A stretch of 64,000 bases of DNA from Exobasidium rhododendri (Eukaryota > Basidiomycota > Exobasidiomycetes > Exobasidiales > Exobasidiaceae), in assembly GCA_026210745.1 (NCBI GenBank), contig CP110630.1, positions 6,262,001 through 6,326,000 of the forward strand, in the 5' to 3' direction. This document shows, piece after piece, positions 52,358 through 63,560 of the stretch. Within the stretch, counting starts at the first letter, position 1. Each line of letters opens with the position of its first letter. A program made the position numbers and the translations under genes. The notes beneath the pieces are model-generated. The model saw only the letters and a list, made by a program, of their open reading frames with translations. It made no database searches and was not told where the DNA came from.

Positions 52358-55216
52358 CTACTTCGACGCACGATAGTAGATGGTGGTAATGTACTGCGTT
52401 GTGTGAGGGGATTGAAAGTCAGCATAAGCCACTTCGCAAGGTCCACACAATAAGCCCTCACCTTTTTGCGGTATCGCATGGTGCATCCCGTAGCAATGAC
52501 GCCTGACTTGATAGCACTGGCGGTCAGATGCTGCAAGACAGCGTGATTGGGCGCTGCAGGAATTAGAAGAGAAAGGGGAGGGAAGAAGAAGTGAAATTCG
52601 GTGAGCAGGGATGGAAAAGACACGCTCACCAGACGAAAAGCTCACCTGGCAAGACACTGTTGTCGTCGACAGCACCTGCTACTGCTGCTGGAGAGCTGTT
52701 CAGAATGACCTTTTCTAGTTGCCTGGGTAGAGTAGGGGGTACTGGCACGTTGCTTGGCGGCAGTGTGGACTCTCTGTGATGTTGTTTGGACTCGACCTGC
52801 GACTCCACTTCAATTCGGTAGGCTTCCTCGGCTGCTTGTGCTTTGATGATGTTCTCTGGGATTTCCTGCGTCCACTTTTCTTCTTTGCGAACTTTGTCTT
52901 CACCAAACACTTCTAGTAAGTCGCCTCTTCGCAATGCTTCCGCTCGTCTGGCTTCCTCCATCAAGTCCATCGTCGCTTTATGGGCTGCAATCTCGCCCAT
53001 CCCCTTCGCTCCTCTCTTCGTTTTCTTCGAGTCATCTCCTTCCACTGCAAGTAGATCCTCACCAGGCGCACTCAAAGGCCCCGGATGAGCGGGCCCAGTG
53101 TGCGCTACCTCGATGTAGTTTGTCAGGTTTCCTTCGCCATCACTCGCCGTCGACAGGTCTCGGCTGACTCTCCATCGGTCATCAACAATGAACTTCAGTC
53201 GATGGGTGCCTGGAGCCAAGTGTAGCACACAAGAGTACTCTGCCTTCTTCCCGCCTCCCGACGTCTTCTTCAGCAAAATTTTGGATCGCCATTCATTTGC
53301 AAACGTACCCGTCACGAAGATCTCCTTTCCTCCGCCTCTCCACTTCACCACAATGGGCATCAACGGTACTTGAGACGCCGCACTTGCTCTGACGGGAGTG
53401 TCATTCTTCTCCTTATTTTGTTGCGTGGGAGTGTTGCGGTACTGAGGCGGCATGGATAGTCGAAGGTTGTTCGTCGCCTTGGTCAAAGGAGTAGAGGTCA
53501 GGCTAGACTCTCTGCTGAATGGCTCTTCAGTATTGTACGTCGGAATCGATGCGGGTGTCAATGCACTCGAGGGAGCCGATGTCAGTCCAATGGGAAGAAC
53601 AGCAAGACCAGGCGTATTGGGACCACTGTCTTGTCCAGTGAACAACACCTGAGCGCCATTTCGCTTCATCAGCGCTTTCAAGGATCGATCTTCCACAGCT
53701 AGAGGAGCGACTTTCACATCTGTGCCGGGTTCGGTCGAGGTGGTACTGGTCGCCGGAGACAGGGTGCTCAACGCTGCTGATGCATGACCGGTCGGAGTCA
53801 TGGCGCGAGCACCTCGAAGATTCTCCGGGGTCGGTGTAGGTGTTCGAGAAGGGCCGTCGTTCGCCGCCGTCTCCTCCTCTTCACCTTTGTTCTCCTTGTT
53901 CAAGATCTCGACTGCCTCGGCCACCCGTTCATCTATCTGCATAGGCGTCAATTCTTCCGTGGGCGTGCTTGCCTTGCTTGCTCCACCCGGCTTGATGACA
54001 ACGTCCTCCATGTTCAGGATAGCTGCTGCTGCTATACCTCCTGTGCCCAACTTGGCAGGAAAGGCCGGGGGATGATGATTCGCCACATCGTACAGTTCAT
54101 CCGCTGCCCACCCTTTGACTTCACTGGTCGTTGGTGATGAAGTCACAGAAGACGTCGACGAAGCGTAAGTGCTTGGGATGAGAGTCGGAATCTTCAGGTA
54201 CGAGGGAAACGCCGTCGGCTGCAACCTTTTAAGCGGGTAGTGGTGGACTGTACTTGTAGGCGGAAATAGAGGGTTGAAAACGTCCATCTGCGGTTGAATC
54301 GGTGAGGCAATGTCATCTTCTCCTCGGAAAGCGCCATCGATGCGAGAAGACTGTGAGCTTGTCGTACCGGCGGCATGTGAATCGTTCACGACAGTCGATG
54401 CTATCGATGTCAGATGAGAAGGGTCACGGCTTGTTCGACGCCCGATCCTCGGTCCATGTGACGTCAGTGGCCTTCAACAGTATAAACGATTCAGGGGAAA
54501 GATGTGTTGAAAATATGCAAGCGCAGGGAGAGGTGAAGGAGCAGTCTTGTATGTCAGTACCTGGTCTCTAGCACCCGCTTGGCCAGCCATCGATCCTCAG
54601 GTCAGGCTACTTACCCAGAGGTCGTCACCCTCTCTTGCGTGGGAGGATCTTCAAGAACATCAGTCAAGTCGATGCTCTTTTTCCGCCGGAATGTAAGTTC
54701 TGCTCTTTTGCTCGCCGTCGCTGCCTGTGATTCTTCATCGAGCGAATCGAGGACTTGATCTTCGTGTAGTGTCGCATCACGGGTCTTGCCACCTAACAGA
54801 TTCCCAAAGCTGCCAGATCTTATCCTCGCTCTATTGGGAGAAGGTGACAATTCTTGCTGCGTCGACGCTGTTGAACTCCGTCTGATCGCACTCCTCACCC
54901 ACGCCTTGTCCCTCTCTGACGCTCTAGGTGAGCCAGTGGCAGAGACAGTGCCACTTTTCCACCCTAGCGATGGAGAAGCACCACCACCAGTGCCCCTCGA
55001 AACACCCGCGCTACTGACCCTCCCCAAGGAAGCATGTCGCTTCTCTGACGCTGTGCCTGTCGCTGTTGTGCTCGTCCTTCTAAGCGCAGAACTCCCCGAT
55101 GGCCCTGCAGCAGGCAGATTGTCAGATGCTCCTGAATTGAAGCGCCGAAGACGAGCGTCTGCCACACTCTCTCCATTGTCATCCTCCTTCTCAGTCGCCG
55201 ACTGGCTATTTCCCAT
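52358..55216 (-). CDS. AMPK/SNF1 kinase complex beta subunit
   Basis: Exons 55216-54615, about 54471-52646, 52553-52462 and 52393-52358 give 851 residues. The N-terminus MGNSQSATEKE carries the Gly2/Ser6 N-myristoylation pattern of AMPK beta. A long disordered region precedes a CBM48 glycogen-binding domain (about 565-655: VVKWRGGGKEIFVTGTFANE, LHLAPGTHRLKFIVDDRWRV). The C-terminal ASC domain is split across the last exons (LPAPNHAVLQHL, GCTMRYRKK, YITTIYYRASK). It bridges catalytic alpha and regulatory gamma subunits and directs SNF1 location. The exon-2 acceptor is uncertain; three in-frame choices (54471, and two later AG sites) all keep the frame. Larger than yeast Sip2 or Gal83. Confidence 0.92.
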
Positions 55217-56310
55217 TCTGCCGCACGGTCAGCGAGAAAGTTGGCGAGATAACAGAGACGTGTGTGTGCTTGTGCCGGCTGAAAGGTGTACTGCTCTACC
55301 CGACTGTGTGATTCTGAGCGCAGTGGCCAACTCCAAATTGAGTTCGGTGATGGGATTCTTGAGGGGTTTTGCGAGGAAAAGTGATACAGTACAAGATGTG
55401 GGCGGCACAAAACGTAGGAAGGGGACAAGGAAGACGCTGAGCGAAGAGACGATAAAATCCGATTAATTTGTGGAGACTGAGATACGTACAAGGGCTGGTA
55501 CTAGTCGTGAATTCGTGATGCCAATCAAAGTTGGAAATTGTTATAGCGCCAAGTCCGTGGCAGTTTCCGTTCTCTTCGTTGAAAGCAGTCAAATCTGATA
55601 TTCCATACAGGTGTGGAGGGAAAGCGCTGATTAGGAGAACCGGGGCGCGCTTGAGGGAATTCTCGACGATATAAGAGGGAAGGCGGCAGAATTGTCTACA
55701 CTCACGGTGACTGCGTAGGTGACTGCACAGGATGAAACAAGAGCCGATGACAAGCGCCAAGATGCCAGGCAGTCCGGACCTCAATGTATGTATGAACGGA
55801 TGGAGTGAGGGGTTTCGAATGGTCATCATGAGCACTGGCGGGACAGACTTGGGGCGGTGTCGTAGGAGATTCAAACCCAGCTCTCGGTGCACCTCTAAAC
55901 CGGCAATAGCACTGGAGATGAAATTGCACCTCTAGACCAGCAATTGCAGTGGACGTAAGACCAGGGCATCAATGTAATCACCATCACCAAGCGCTCTTTG
56001 ATGTATCACGAATCCGCGCGCATTCGTTCGTTGTCTCTGACTTCTCGATCAGCCTCAGGCACATGAATATCACGTTTGTCTCGTTCAGCAATTTTCGAAT
56101 GTCTTCGAGCCACCTTGCGCAACACAAATTCATGTCGCCCCAACGATTGCTTCACTGAACAAAAAGTGAAGTCCATGTCTTTGCGAGTGCAAGCTCATGT
56201 TCATCTCAATCGAAAGCTCTTCCACTCCACCAGGTGTGCTATCCGACTAGTGCACCAGCGATGGGTATGCGTCAACCTCGACATCTAGTAGTCATCGGAA
56301 GAAAGCTTAT
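55217..56310. other. Gene-poor 1.1-kb interval upstream of AMPK beta
   Basis: It contains the AMPK beta promoter and the ACP 3' end. A minus-strand frame from an ATG at 55829 runs 177 codons to 55296 with one hydrophobic stretch (PGILALVIGSCFILCSHL). It lacks family support and overlaps likely promoter sequence. A 29-nt imperfect direct repeat occurs at 55888-55916 and 55925-55953. Confidence 0.45.
55888..55953. repeat. Imperfect 29-nt direct repeat
   Basis: TGCACCTCTAAACCGGCAAT... (55888-55916) and TGCACCTCTAGACCAGCAAT... (55925-55953) match at 25 of 29 positions, 37 nt apart. Confidence 0.7.
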
Positions 56311-57042
56311 TCAACAATGTAATTGATTAGGATAGATTTCACCTTCGTAGTTGTACATCTCCTCTCGATCTTTGTACTCTGCGGTCCGTGACGCTACCAA
56401 AAGAGGGTGCTCAGTGCGCTGTCATGCGAACAACGGAGCTGTGCGTCAGTGCTACACGATCTACCCGTTCGAGACTTCGCTTTGCGCAACTCACCTTCAG
56501 GTGTCTTGGAGATGTAGTCAATAGCCTCTTGTACGGTAGTGATGTTGTCGGCCTCTGCATCAGGAATCTCAATTGAGAATTCTTCCTCTACCGCCATGAC
56601 CACCTCTACAGCGTCCAAGCTGTCCAGACCCAAGTCTCCGGTGAAAGAGGAGGAGTTGCTGACCTGCCGATTGACAATGAAGGAAGTCAATGAATACAAT
56701 TGTCGAACAACATCCACATCTGTTTCAAAAGGTGGGTGGCACATGAATCCAGCTGTTCCTTTGGCTAATACTTACTTTGGCGGGATCAACCTTCTCGAAG
56801 CTTTTCAGAACTTCAAGGATTCGATTTTGGATCTCTTGGTGAGACAGTCCCGAGGCATCAGCGTATCCTCTGCTCTGTACGTAGACGGCAGGAATGGAAG
56901 AGGCTGATGACTGTTGAGCTCGGAAGGAAGAAGTAGTTGCAACTCGACCAGTGTGAATGTTGGCCAGACGAGGTGCAACGATGCTTCGAGGGACAGAAGC
57001 CCGAGCAATGCGTAACACAGGTGCGGATCGGAAGGCAGACAT
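56311..57042 (-). CDS. ACP1: Mitochondrial acyl carrier protein
   Basis: Exons 57042-56776, 56663-56495 and 56378-56311 give 167 residues. The N-terminal 60 residues are Arg/Ser/Ala-rich without acidic residues, a mitochondrial presequence ([20 protein letters not shown]). The ACP fold begins at [20 protein letters not shown]. The phosphopantetheine attachment motif is DLGLDSLD, with Ser104. Helix 3 reads [20 protein letters not shown]. It carries acyl chains in mitochondrial fatty-acid synthesis and is a complex I subunit in most fungi. The third exon adds a charged extension of about 20 residues ([14 protein letters not shown]) beyond the usual end. Divergent from bL17m. Confidence 0.95.
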
Positions 57043-57366
57043 GTTGCGAATGGCGTGTTGAGATATGAAAAGGGGGACGGGGGTTGGTGACAATGGAGGA
57101 GAATGAGTGAAGACAACTCTGAACCAAGCTTCCAAGTTTTTTCTGACCTTCCACCTCTAGGCTTCGCGCAACGGCGGCGCGCTGACGCTTTGGCTCTTGC
57201 TCAGTCGGCTGAAGATGGATTCCAACCAAAGTCGATTATTAATAGCCACGTGATCGAGTCAAAAGGCGCTCCGAAGAAAGCCACCAACCCTCTCCTCCTC
57301 TTCCCAAACCCGCAGCCTACCAATCGGTACAGATCACCAACACAAGCAGGCTAGTAGAGCGTCGCA
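57043..57366. promoter_or_regulatory. Divergent ACP / bL17m promoter
   Basis: 324 nt between two mitochondrial-protein genes, with CACGTG at 57247-57252. Confidence 0.45.
57247..57252. promoter_or_regulatory. CACGTG in the ACP/bL17m promoter
   Basis: Palindrome 205 nt from the ACP ATG and 115 nt from the bL17m ATG. Confidence 0.4.
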
Positions 57367-58364
57367 ATGAAAGGACTGGCATATCGGAAGCTAGGGAGGA
57401 CATGTGAGTGCACAATGAGATGGAAGATGCCCCAAAGTACTGTTGCTAAGAGCGCTTCTTTGCTGCGTCAGCGTCTCATCGTAATTCCCTCTTGCGAAAC
57501 TTGGTCACGTCGCTCATCCAGCATGAACGTATCAGCACGACGTATGCCAAAGCAAAAGAGGCACAAAGAGCTGCTGAAAAGATTATAACAAAAGCGAAGA
57601 GGTCGATATTCGAAGACCGAAACCAACAGCATTTGCAAGCTCGCGGGTACGTCTATGATCGAAGTACGACAGTGCCTCGGTTGGAAGAATTGGCGAAAAG
57701 ATTTGAGAATCGACCGGGTGGCTATACAAGGATTCTCTTGCATGGAAACAGGCAGGGAGACAATGCACCGAGGGCACTTCTTGAGCTTGTGGATACACCA
57801 GAGGGCGACTTGAAGCTGGAAATGACAGCTATGGCCATGGGAAGGGAGACGTTCCTGAGAGCGAGTCGAGTAGGGTCAAAGGCACTAGAGGAAGAGATCG
57901 GCACGATGGGCGATCGACCGATGGAGGAAGACACTCGATTCAACGAAATGACGAGGGTGAATGCGGCGAAGGTGATTAAATATCGTGGGGAAGAAGGAAG
58001 GCAGATGTTGGCAGCAAAGGCAAGGGAACACTTCTACAGAATGATGGCGACAGAAGAAATTGAAGGTCCAAGACAGCCAGATCTCGAAAAGTGGGGAGCT
58101 CTTGGGGAGGGTAAGCCTCGTGGAGAGGGAGAGATCAGGACGAAGTCATGGAAGGGCGTCAGGCGTATGGCGGGAATGAGGAAAGAGTACATCTACCAGG
58201 ATGGACCAGACGAGCCAACGCCCACAAAGCCAGGACGCAAAAACAGTGTCATTCGAATAGGAAAAGGAGCCTTCGCACGGAGACAGAACACTCGAGTCAG
58301 AATGTCAATCATCCCGAGAAGAGCTCAGCCTGTCCGTCCTGCTGCTTCTCCTTCACCGCCATAG
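57367..58364 (+). CDS. MRPL8: Mitochondrial large-subunit ribosomal protein bL17m
   Basis: Exons 57367-57403 and 57472-58364 give 309 residues. The 37-nt first exon plus start of exon 2 restores the L17 signature GLAYRKLGRTSSHRNSLLRN, continuing LVTSLIQHERISTTYAKAKE. The L17 core covers about residues 1-125 (PGGYTRILLHGNRQGDNAPR is the conserved strand pair). The remaining 180 residues are a charged fungal extension ending in a basic tail. It has no long presequence, as in other fungal bL17m, where the N-terminus itself is basic. Shares a promoter with the ACP gene, both serving mitochondria. Confidence 0.95.
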
Positions 58365-58412
58365 TGTGAAAGCGAACACCACCCAATTGTACAACAATGA
58401 TACTCTTCTATT

Positions 58413-60201
58413 TCATCTTGAAATCAACAGCAAAGCAGAGACAATTTCGGCCAAGGCCAGAACCTTCTCTTCCTCGAGTCTGCGTCCCACGATCTGTAGA
58501 CCCGTGGGCAGTCCATGCACTCTGTCTGCATTGTAATTCTGCCAGACGAACTCGTCGTCGGAGCTGTGATATTGAGGAGGTTGGTGAGTTTCCTTACCGT
58601 CTAAGTGCTTGTCTGCCTTGCAAATCGGCAGAGTAATGCTGGGCATGTCCATGATGTTCCAGATGCCAGTGAAGCCAACGTGCCTACCATATCGATCATG
58701 TTCGGCACCTGCATGTGGTGTGACTGGCGAGATGATGGCGTCCATGACTCGACCGTCAGGCCCTTTCATCGACTCCCACCTCTCGCATATCTTAGCAGAC
58801 CAATTCCAGCGTTCCTGGTATCATTGAAGGTGTCAGAATGTCAATCCGAGGCGAGACGATTCTCGTAGCACAGAGCTACTCACTGCTTGTTTTGCCCAGC
58901 TCTCGGAGACCGTCTTTGGCTCAACTACTGGGCCCAGACCAGGCACCCATTTCTCATGCTCGTTACCTGCCTTCATCAGATTGTGTATGCCGTGACGACC
59001 CTCCATGGCAAAGAAGGCCTGCAGAATAGCAGCTCCTTTCTTCAGCTCTTCGTCCTGCAGCTTCCATTCGATTACAGAGTGTCCCTGCCTTTCCAGTACT
59101 TTCTTTGTCTCAAGAAGCGCTCGTACCACCGGAGGAGTGGGATGAACGCAGCCGTCATCGAAGATCATTCCAAACACGAGGCCCTTCGACGGCAGGCTCG
59201 ATGGCTCAATGTTCTTCCAGGGTATTGGTATGCACTTCGGATCGAATCTCCATGGTTCCAGGTCTACTATCGCCTTTGCGAATATACCAAGCGACGCTAA
59301 ATCATTTGCCATTGGTCCATTGATACTGTTGACCGCCTCTTGCCCAGACATGCCGCTCCTGCATCCCATTGTTGGGAATCGCCCAAAGCTAGGCTTGAGA
59401 GTGTATAGACCGCAGAGAGCACCTGGTATTCGAATCGAGCCGCCTGCACATGAAGCATGTCTCACTTCAGTCCTTGAGTAACTACGACCAACAGCACCGC
59501 ATTCACCCACCTATATCTGTGCCTACTCCCAACGGCGACCCTCGCATCGCTATCAGTGCTGCTTCACCACCCGAACTGCCTCCGCACGTGAAGTCGAGAT
59601 GGTGTGGATTCAGTGTCCTGCCAAAGACGTTATTGACTGATTCTGCTATCATCATAGCTGTAGGGACGTTCGTCTTGCAGTATAAAATAGCCCCCGCTTT
59701 TCGCAATAACTTGACCAGCAGTGAATCATATTCTGCTGGTTCATTTGCCCACGTCACAAACCCCAACGTACTGTCTTGTCCTACCACATTGAAGCAGTCT
59801 TTGACGCTGACAGGTAGACCTGCCAGAGATCCGATCGGTCTGCCGTTCTTCTCAAAGTAGGCGTCTACCTCTCTCGCTTGCTCAAGCGCTTCGTCAAAGA
59901 AGATCTCTGTAAGGCAATTCGTCGCTTGTTCTGCGACACTTGCTCGCTTACAAAAGGCAGTCGTGACTTCCACCGAGGTCCACCTCTCGTGCTCCTGTAG
60001 CGAATGAAGATGTTGCAGCAGAACAGCGACACTCGAGTTGGTGATCTCGAGCTCCTGGGGCGTGAGCACCTTGCCAGGCAGAGATAACACCTCCTTGGCG
60101 TGGAGAAGCAACTCTTTGGGCACGAGCCAGTCTTTTGGAATGAGTGACTGCTTCTTGGCCTGCTTTGCCTTCGCAACATCGCAGAACTGGAGCTGGGACA
60201 T
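58413..60201 (-). CDS. Amidase, amidase-signature family
   Basis: Exons 60201-59511, 59443-58884 and 58814-58413 give 550 residues. The amidase-signature core shows the Ser-cisSer-Lys triad: Lys in LPVSVKDCFNVVG (about residue 127), cis-Ser in CGGSSGGEAAL (about 204) and nucleophile Ser in GTDIGGSIRIPG (about 232). The first intron sits just before the nucleophile. The ATG at 60201 (MSQLQFCDVAKAKQAKK) matches the usual fungal start; in-frame sequence upstream to 60492 has no ATG. Fungal members hydrolyse small amides such as acetamide or fatty-acid amides; the substrate here is unknown. Divergent from an ACS-type transporter. Confidence 0.93.
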
Positions 60202-60506
60202 GTCGATAGAGGGGCGCTTCCTCACCTCCAGAGCCTGCGTCTGTTCGAATAAAGAACCGGCTCCAAGTGGAGATGAGAGTGTATCAGAAGCGGAAGGCGT
60301 AATAGGATCTACAGCTCTGTCGAACCAAGAAGGACTGTCTATCTTTGACGCTATCTTCCTTCGGCCTCTTCTCGGATTTAGAGTCGCGCTAAAATGATGC
60401 TGCAAGGCGCCCTTGCTATCTACGACTTCTCGACTTCCTTGCCTCCAATATTGATGAGCGTCGCTATCTCCCAGACGCTGATGTGACTGCACAGTGTATC
60501 CTCTTT
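60202..60506. promoter_or_regulatory. Divergent amidase / MFS transporter promoter
   Basis: 305 nt between the two ATGs. No CACGTG, and no clear TATA or GATA cluster recognised by eye. Confidence 0.4.
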
Positions 60507-62223
60507 ATGTCAGCCGCTTTACACAAGCTTCGTGTGGTACTCTGGGGAGAGCGACCCTCGACCAAGCTGGAGAGAAATGTCTTGATCAAGCTCGACTTCT
60601 TTATCCTCTCGTTTAGCTGTCTCTTGATCTGGAGCAACTACCTGAATAGGGTCAACTTCCAGAATGCCTACGTCTCGGGTATGAAAGAGGACGTACACTT
60701 TCAAGGCAAGCAATACTCGATCGTCAATACCTTGTTCACAGTCGGGTACATCATCGGTCAGATCCCGAACAACCTGATGCTGCAGGTCGTACCAGCGAAT
60801 TACTGGATGCCCGCCATGGCCATCTTGTGGGCTATACTGTCAATGTCTACGGCAGCAGCCACTCAGCCCTCGCATGTCATGGCCATTCGATTCTTTCAAG
60901 GTATCGTAGAAAGCTCAACCTTCTCTGGTGTCCATTACATCCTGGGATCATGGTATACAGAGGCGGAAATTGGTAAGAGATCTGCCATCTTTTCATGCTC
61001 CTCGCAATTGGGCAGTCTGTTCTCTGGAGGTGAGCTAGCATCATTGGCCATCACAGCCTTTCCTGCAATCGCTAATCTTCTTCCTCATTCGCATAGTGTT
61101 ACAAGGGTCCATCGTGACCTCGCTTCAGGGCTATCGCGGTCTCCAAGCGTGGCAATGGCTGTTCCTGCTCGATGGCATCATCGCTATTCCTATCGCGATA
61201 TATGGCTTCCTTTGCTTTCCAGGAACGCCTACAATGGGAAGAGGTAGGAGCGGAAGAGTGTGGTTCCTATCAGAAGAAGAGAGACAATTGGCCATCGATC
61301 GTCTTCCTCGCAAGCCACACACTAAAATGAGCTTAGACTTGTTCAAGAGAGTTCTCCTTCGATGGCATTGGTACGCATTCAGTGCATTATTTGCCATCAG
61401 CTCGATGCTGGAATCTGTTGGCTCCAACGGTATCATTCAGCTATGGCTGGCGACGTATCCCTTGAATGTTATCTCCTCGCAAGACCGAAATTATTACCCA
61501 TTAGGCGCTACATCTGTTGCTATCGTTGCCACGCTCCTGGCAGCCTGGATTACAGACTTCACACGAAAGCGCTGGCCAGTAAAGTGAGTCCCATTTCTGT
61601 GATGGTATGGGAGGATATTTTATTCACTACTACTGCTCTCAGTTTGGTCATGGCGGGGACTCTAATCTTCACAGCTATTGTACTTCTCGTCTGGAATGTG
61701 CCCTATGGTCTAAAGTTCTTTGCATTCACCATATCCGGCGTTGGCTATGGTGAGCTCAAATCCTCTCCTTGGAATACTGCAGAGATGCTTACACACATGT
61801 CCCGACGATGCAGCTGGTCAAGCCACAAACTTTGCTTGGTGTAACACTGTTGTGCTTGATGACCAGGAGCGGGCCGTCGTGCTTGCCTCAATGAACATGT
61901 GGTCCAATGTCGTTCAAGCTTGGTACAGTATCGTCTTCTGTGAGTGCTTCGTAGGTGTTGCTGTGACTCTCTGAGACTTCCATTTTGACCAGCTTACCAA
62001 ACACACCAAATAAGTTCCATCTACTGATGCCCCTCGGTTCCACAAGGGCTGGATTGCTACGATCGTCGTTGCCGTCCTCACCGTCATGATTGCCGTCATC
62101 ACCAGGCATCTCGATTACAGAGAGCAGAAGCAGAGGCAAGCCCACCCAAGCGATCATCTGGAAGGCTCATCCAATCAAGATGTGGAACGCTACTCCGACT
62201 CTAAAGAGAAAGGAAATGGATGA
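60507..62223 (+). CDS. MFS transporter, anion:cation symporter (Dal5/Tna1-like) family
   Basis: Exons 60507-61029, 61097-61583, 61643-61749, 61814-61939 and 62015-62223 give 483 residues, normal for the family. Twelve membrane spans are expected; visible ones include FFILSFSCLLIWSNYLNRVN, YSIVNTLFTVGYIIGQIPNN, LFLLDGIIAIPIAIYGFLCF and GWIATIVVAVLTVMIAVIT. Family marks include LNRVNFQNAYVSGM after TM1, RFFQGIVESSTFSGVHYI in TM4 and STDAPRFHKGW before TM12. Relatives carry allantoate, nicotinate, pantothenate or dipeptides. The last intron uses an AATAAG acceptor, supported by the restored FFPSTDAPRFHKGW. Start ATG at 60507; its neighbour is an amidase. Confidence 0.92.
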
Positions 62224-62312
62224 TGCAATTGCAGTCCACTGCTTCCGTTCTACACCTATACATGGTGAAGATCTCTATACTACATTGCACCCTTCGAGCT
62301 GTGGGAAACTTC

Positions 62313-63560
62313 TCACCAATCTTTGACAAAGTCTCCTATCGAGCCGGGTTGCGGAGTGGCACCCAAGTGTCTATACAAGGCATCTAGCCTACTTATCGCC
62401 TTTGCTCTCCTGTCTTTATTCTCTTCTGTCTCTGCTTCCTCTGCTTGCACTATTGTACTCTCTAATTCAGGTGGAAGCCCATAGACGTCATCGACGTATG
62501 ACCCTCGCTTCAGTATTTCTCTAATCTTCCGTGTCACATTGCCTTCTGATGATTGTGAGTCCCGCACATGTGCTGATGCTCGCTCGCCCTCTGTACTCCC
62601 ATTCCATATCGCCTGTAACGCTTCTGTCGGTGTTGCAGCATACACTCCCGTTCTCGCTGCTTCATTGTCATCTGGAGGCCTGACTTTTTCATCTTCTCTC
62701 TCTTTGCTGTTTTGTAAAGTGTGTAGAGCTCTATGCATCTCTCTCTGTTCTTCACTCATTGTGTGTCCCCTCTCGTGGTCGATGTACCTCTCTTCCTCTC
62801 TCTCTTCCTCATCTAGTAAGGCCATTATGTTCATGGGTGTCGGACCCGAAGAAGTAGGCTGATCTGATATACTGACAGACTGCAACAAATTATCAAGCTG
62901 CTCCCCCTGCTGCCAGTCGTGCATGCTATCTCCAAACATCGGAGCAGGAATGTTCTGAGCCCAAGCTTCATGGTATGCTGGATCGTGTGCTAATCTATTC
63001 ATCTCCTCGGGTGATAACCTCTCCGTAGCAATGCTCCAAGCTTCATCCATCTCATTCCACGATGATGCAGCCGTTCGAACTTGATGATGTAAGGCAGCAT
63101 CTAGAGATTGTGCTGAAGTGTATGGGCCGACAAGAGCGGGCGAAGAGAGCCTCTCCTGGAAAGATGCATTCATATACAGTCGTGGTGGTGCCGAGTCGGC
63201 AAACTGTCGGTACACGCTGTCAGAATAGTCTCGCCTTGACTCGTCGCTCTGGTGTAATGTGCCACTAGATGGAAGTCGACTCGAGGCAGACGTCTGGCCT
63301 GCAAAGTTCTGATTTGCAGACTCTAATGTCTGGCTAGAGTATGACGATGACGATGGCAAACCTATCGTCGCTGGCTTACCGCTGCCACCTAAAAACGAGC
63401 TTAAGTTGGCTGGATTCACACTTGATTGTGCTGTTTTCATCACACCTGTCAACAAAGAACCGGCACTGCCTGACGCATTGGCTGCACTGCTCTTGCCTTT
63501 GCCCTTCTTGTCGTCCACTGCCAGAACAGGTTTAGACTGCTCATCGCCATCGCTGCCCAT
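62313..63560 (-). CDS. Large disordered protein of unknown function
   Basis: 415 residues, single exon from the ATG at 63560 (MGSDGDEQSKPV); the open frame extends upstream without an ATG. The N-terminal 120 residues are Ser/Gly/Ala-rich. The middle has a segment, WSIATERLSPEEMNRLAHDP then YHEAWAQNI and DWQQGEQLDNLL, with aromatic W-x-x-x motifs. Long charged helices follow (about 240-300). The C-terminus has a compact helical part (TRKIREILKRGSYVDDVYGL then AISRLDALYRHLG). I do not recognise it. The codon pattern and clean stop next to the convergent transporter support a real gene. Confidence 0.7.
   Translation of the reverse strand: MGSDGDEQSKPVLAVDDKKGKGKSSAANASGSAGSLLTGVMKTAQSSVNPANLSSFLGGSGKPATIGLPSSSSYSSQTLESANQNFAGQTSASSRLPSSGTLHQSDESRRDYSDSVYRQFADSAPPRLYMNASFQERLSSPALVGPYTSAQSLDAALHHQVRTAASSWNEMDEAWSIATERLSPEEMNRLAHDPAYHEAWAQNIPAPMFGDSMHDWQQGEQLDNLLQSVSISDQPTSSGPTPMNIMALLDEEEREEERYIDHERGHTMSEEQREMHRALHTLQNSKEREDEKVRPPDDNEAARTGVYAATPTEALQAIWNGSTEGERASAHVRDSQSSEGNVTRKIREILKRGSYVDDVYGLPPELESTIVQAEEAETEENKDRRAKAISRLDALYRHLGATPQPGSIGDFVKDW

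Noticed and set aside
55296-55829. 177-codon minus-strand frame with one hydrophobic stretch
   Set aside because: It lies in the AMPK beta promoter, has no family match I recognise, contains good splice-donor-like and A/T elements, and has amino-acid usage unlike neighbouring genes.
55860-55900. GGTTTGAATC-like sequence that resembles a tRNA B box on the minus strand
   Set aside because: The flanking bases do not form a T-stem and no A box is present at the right distance, so a tRNA is not supported.
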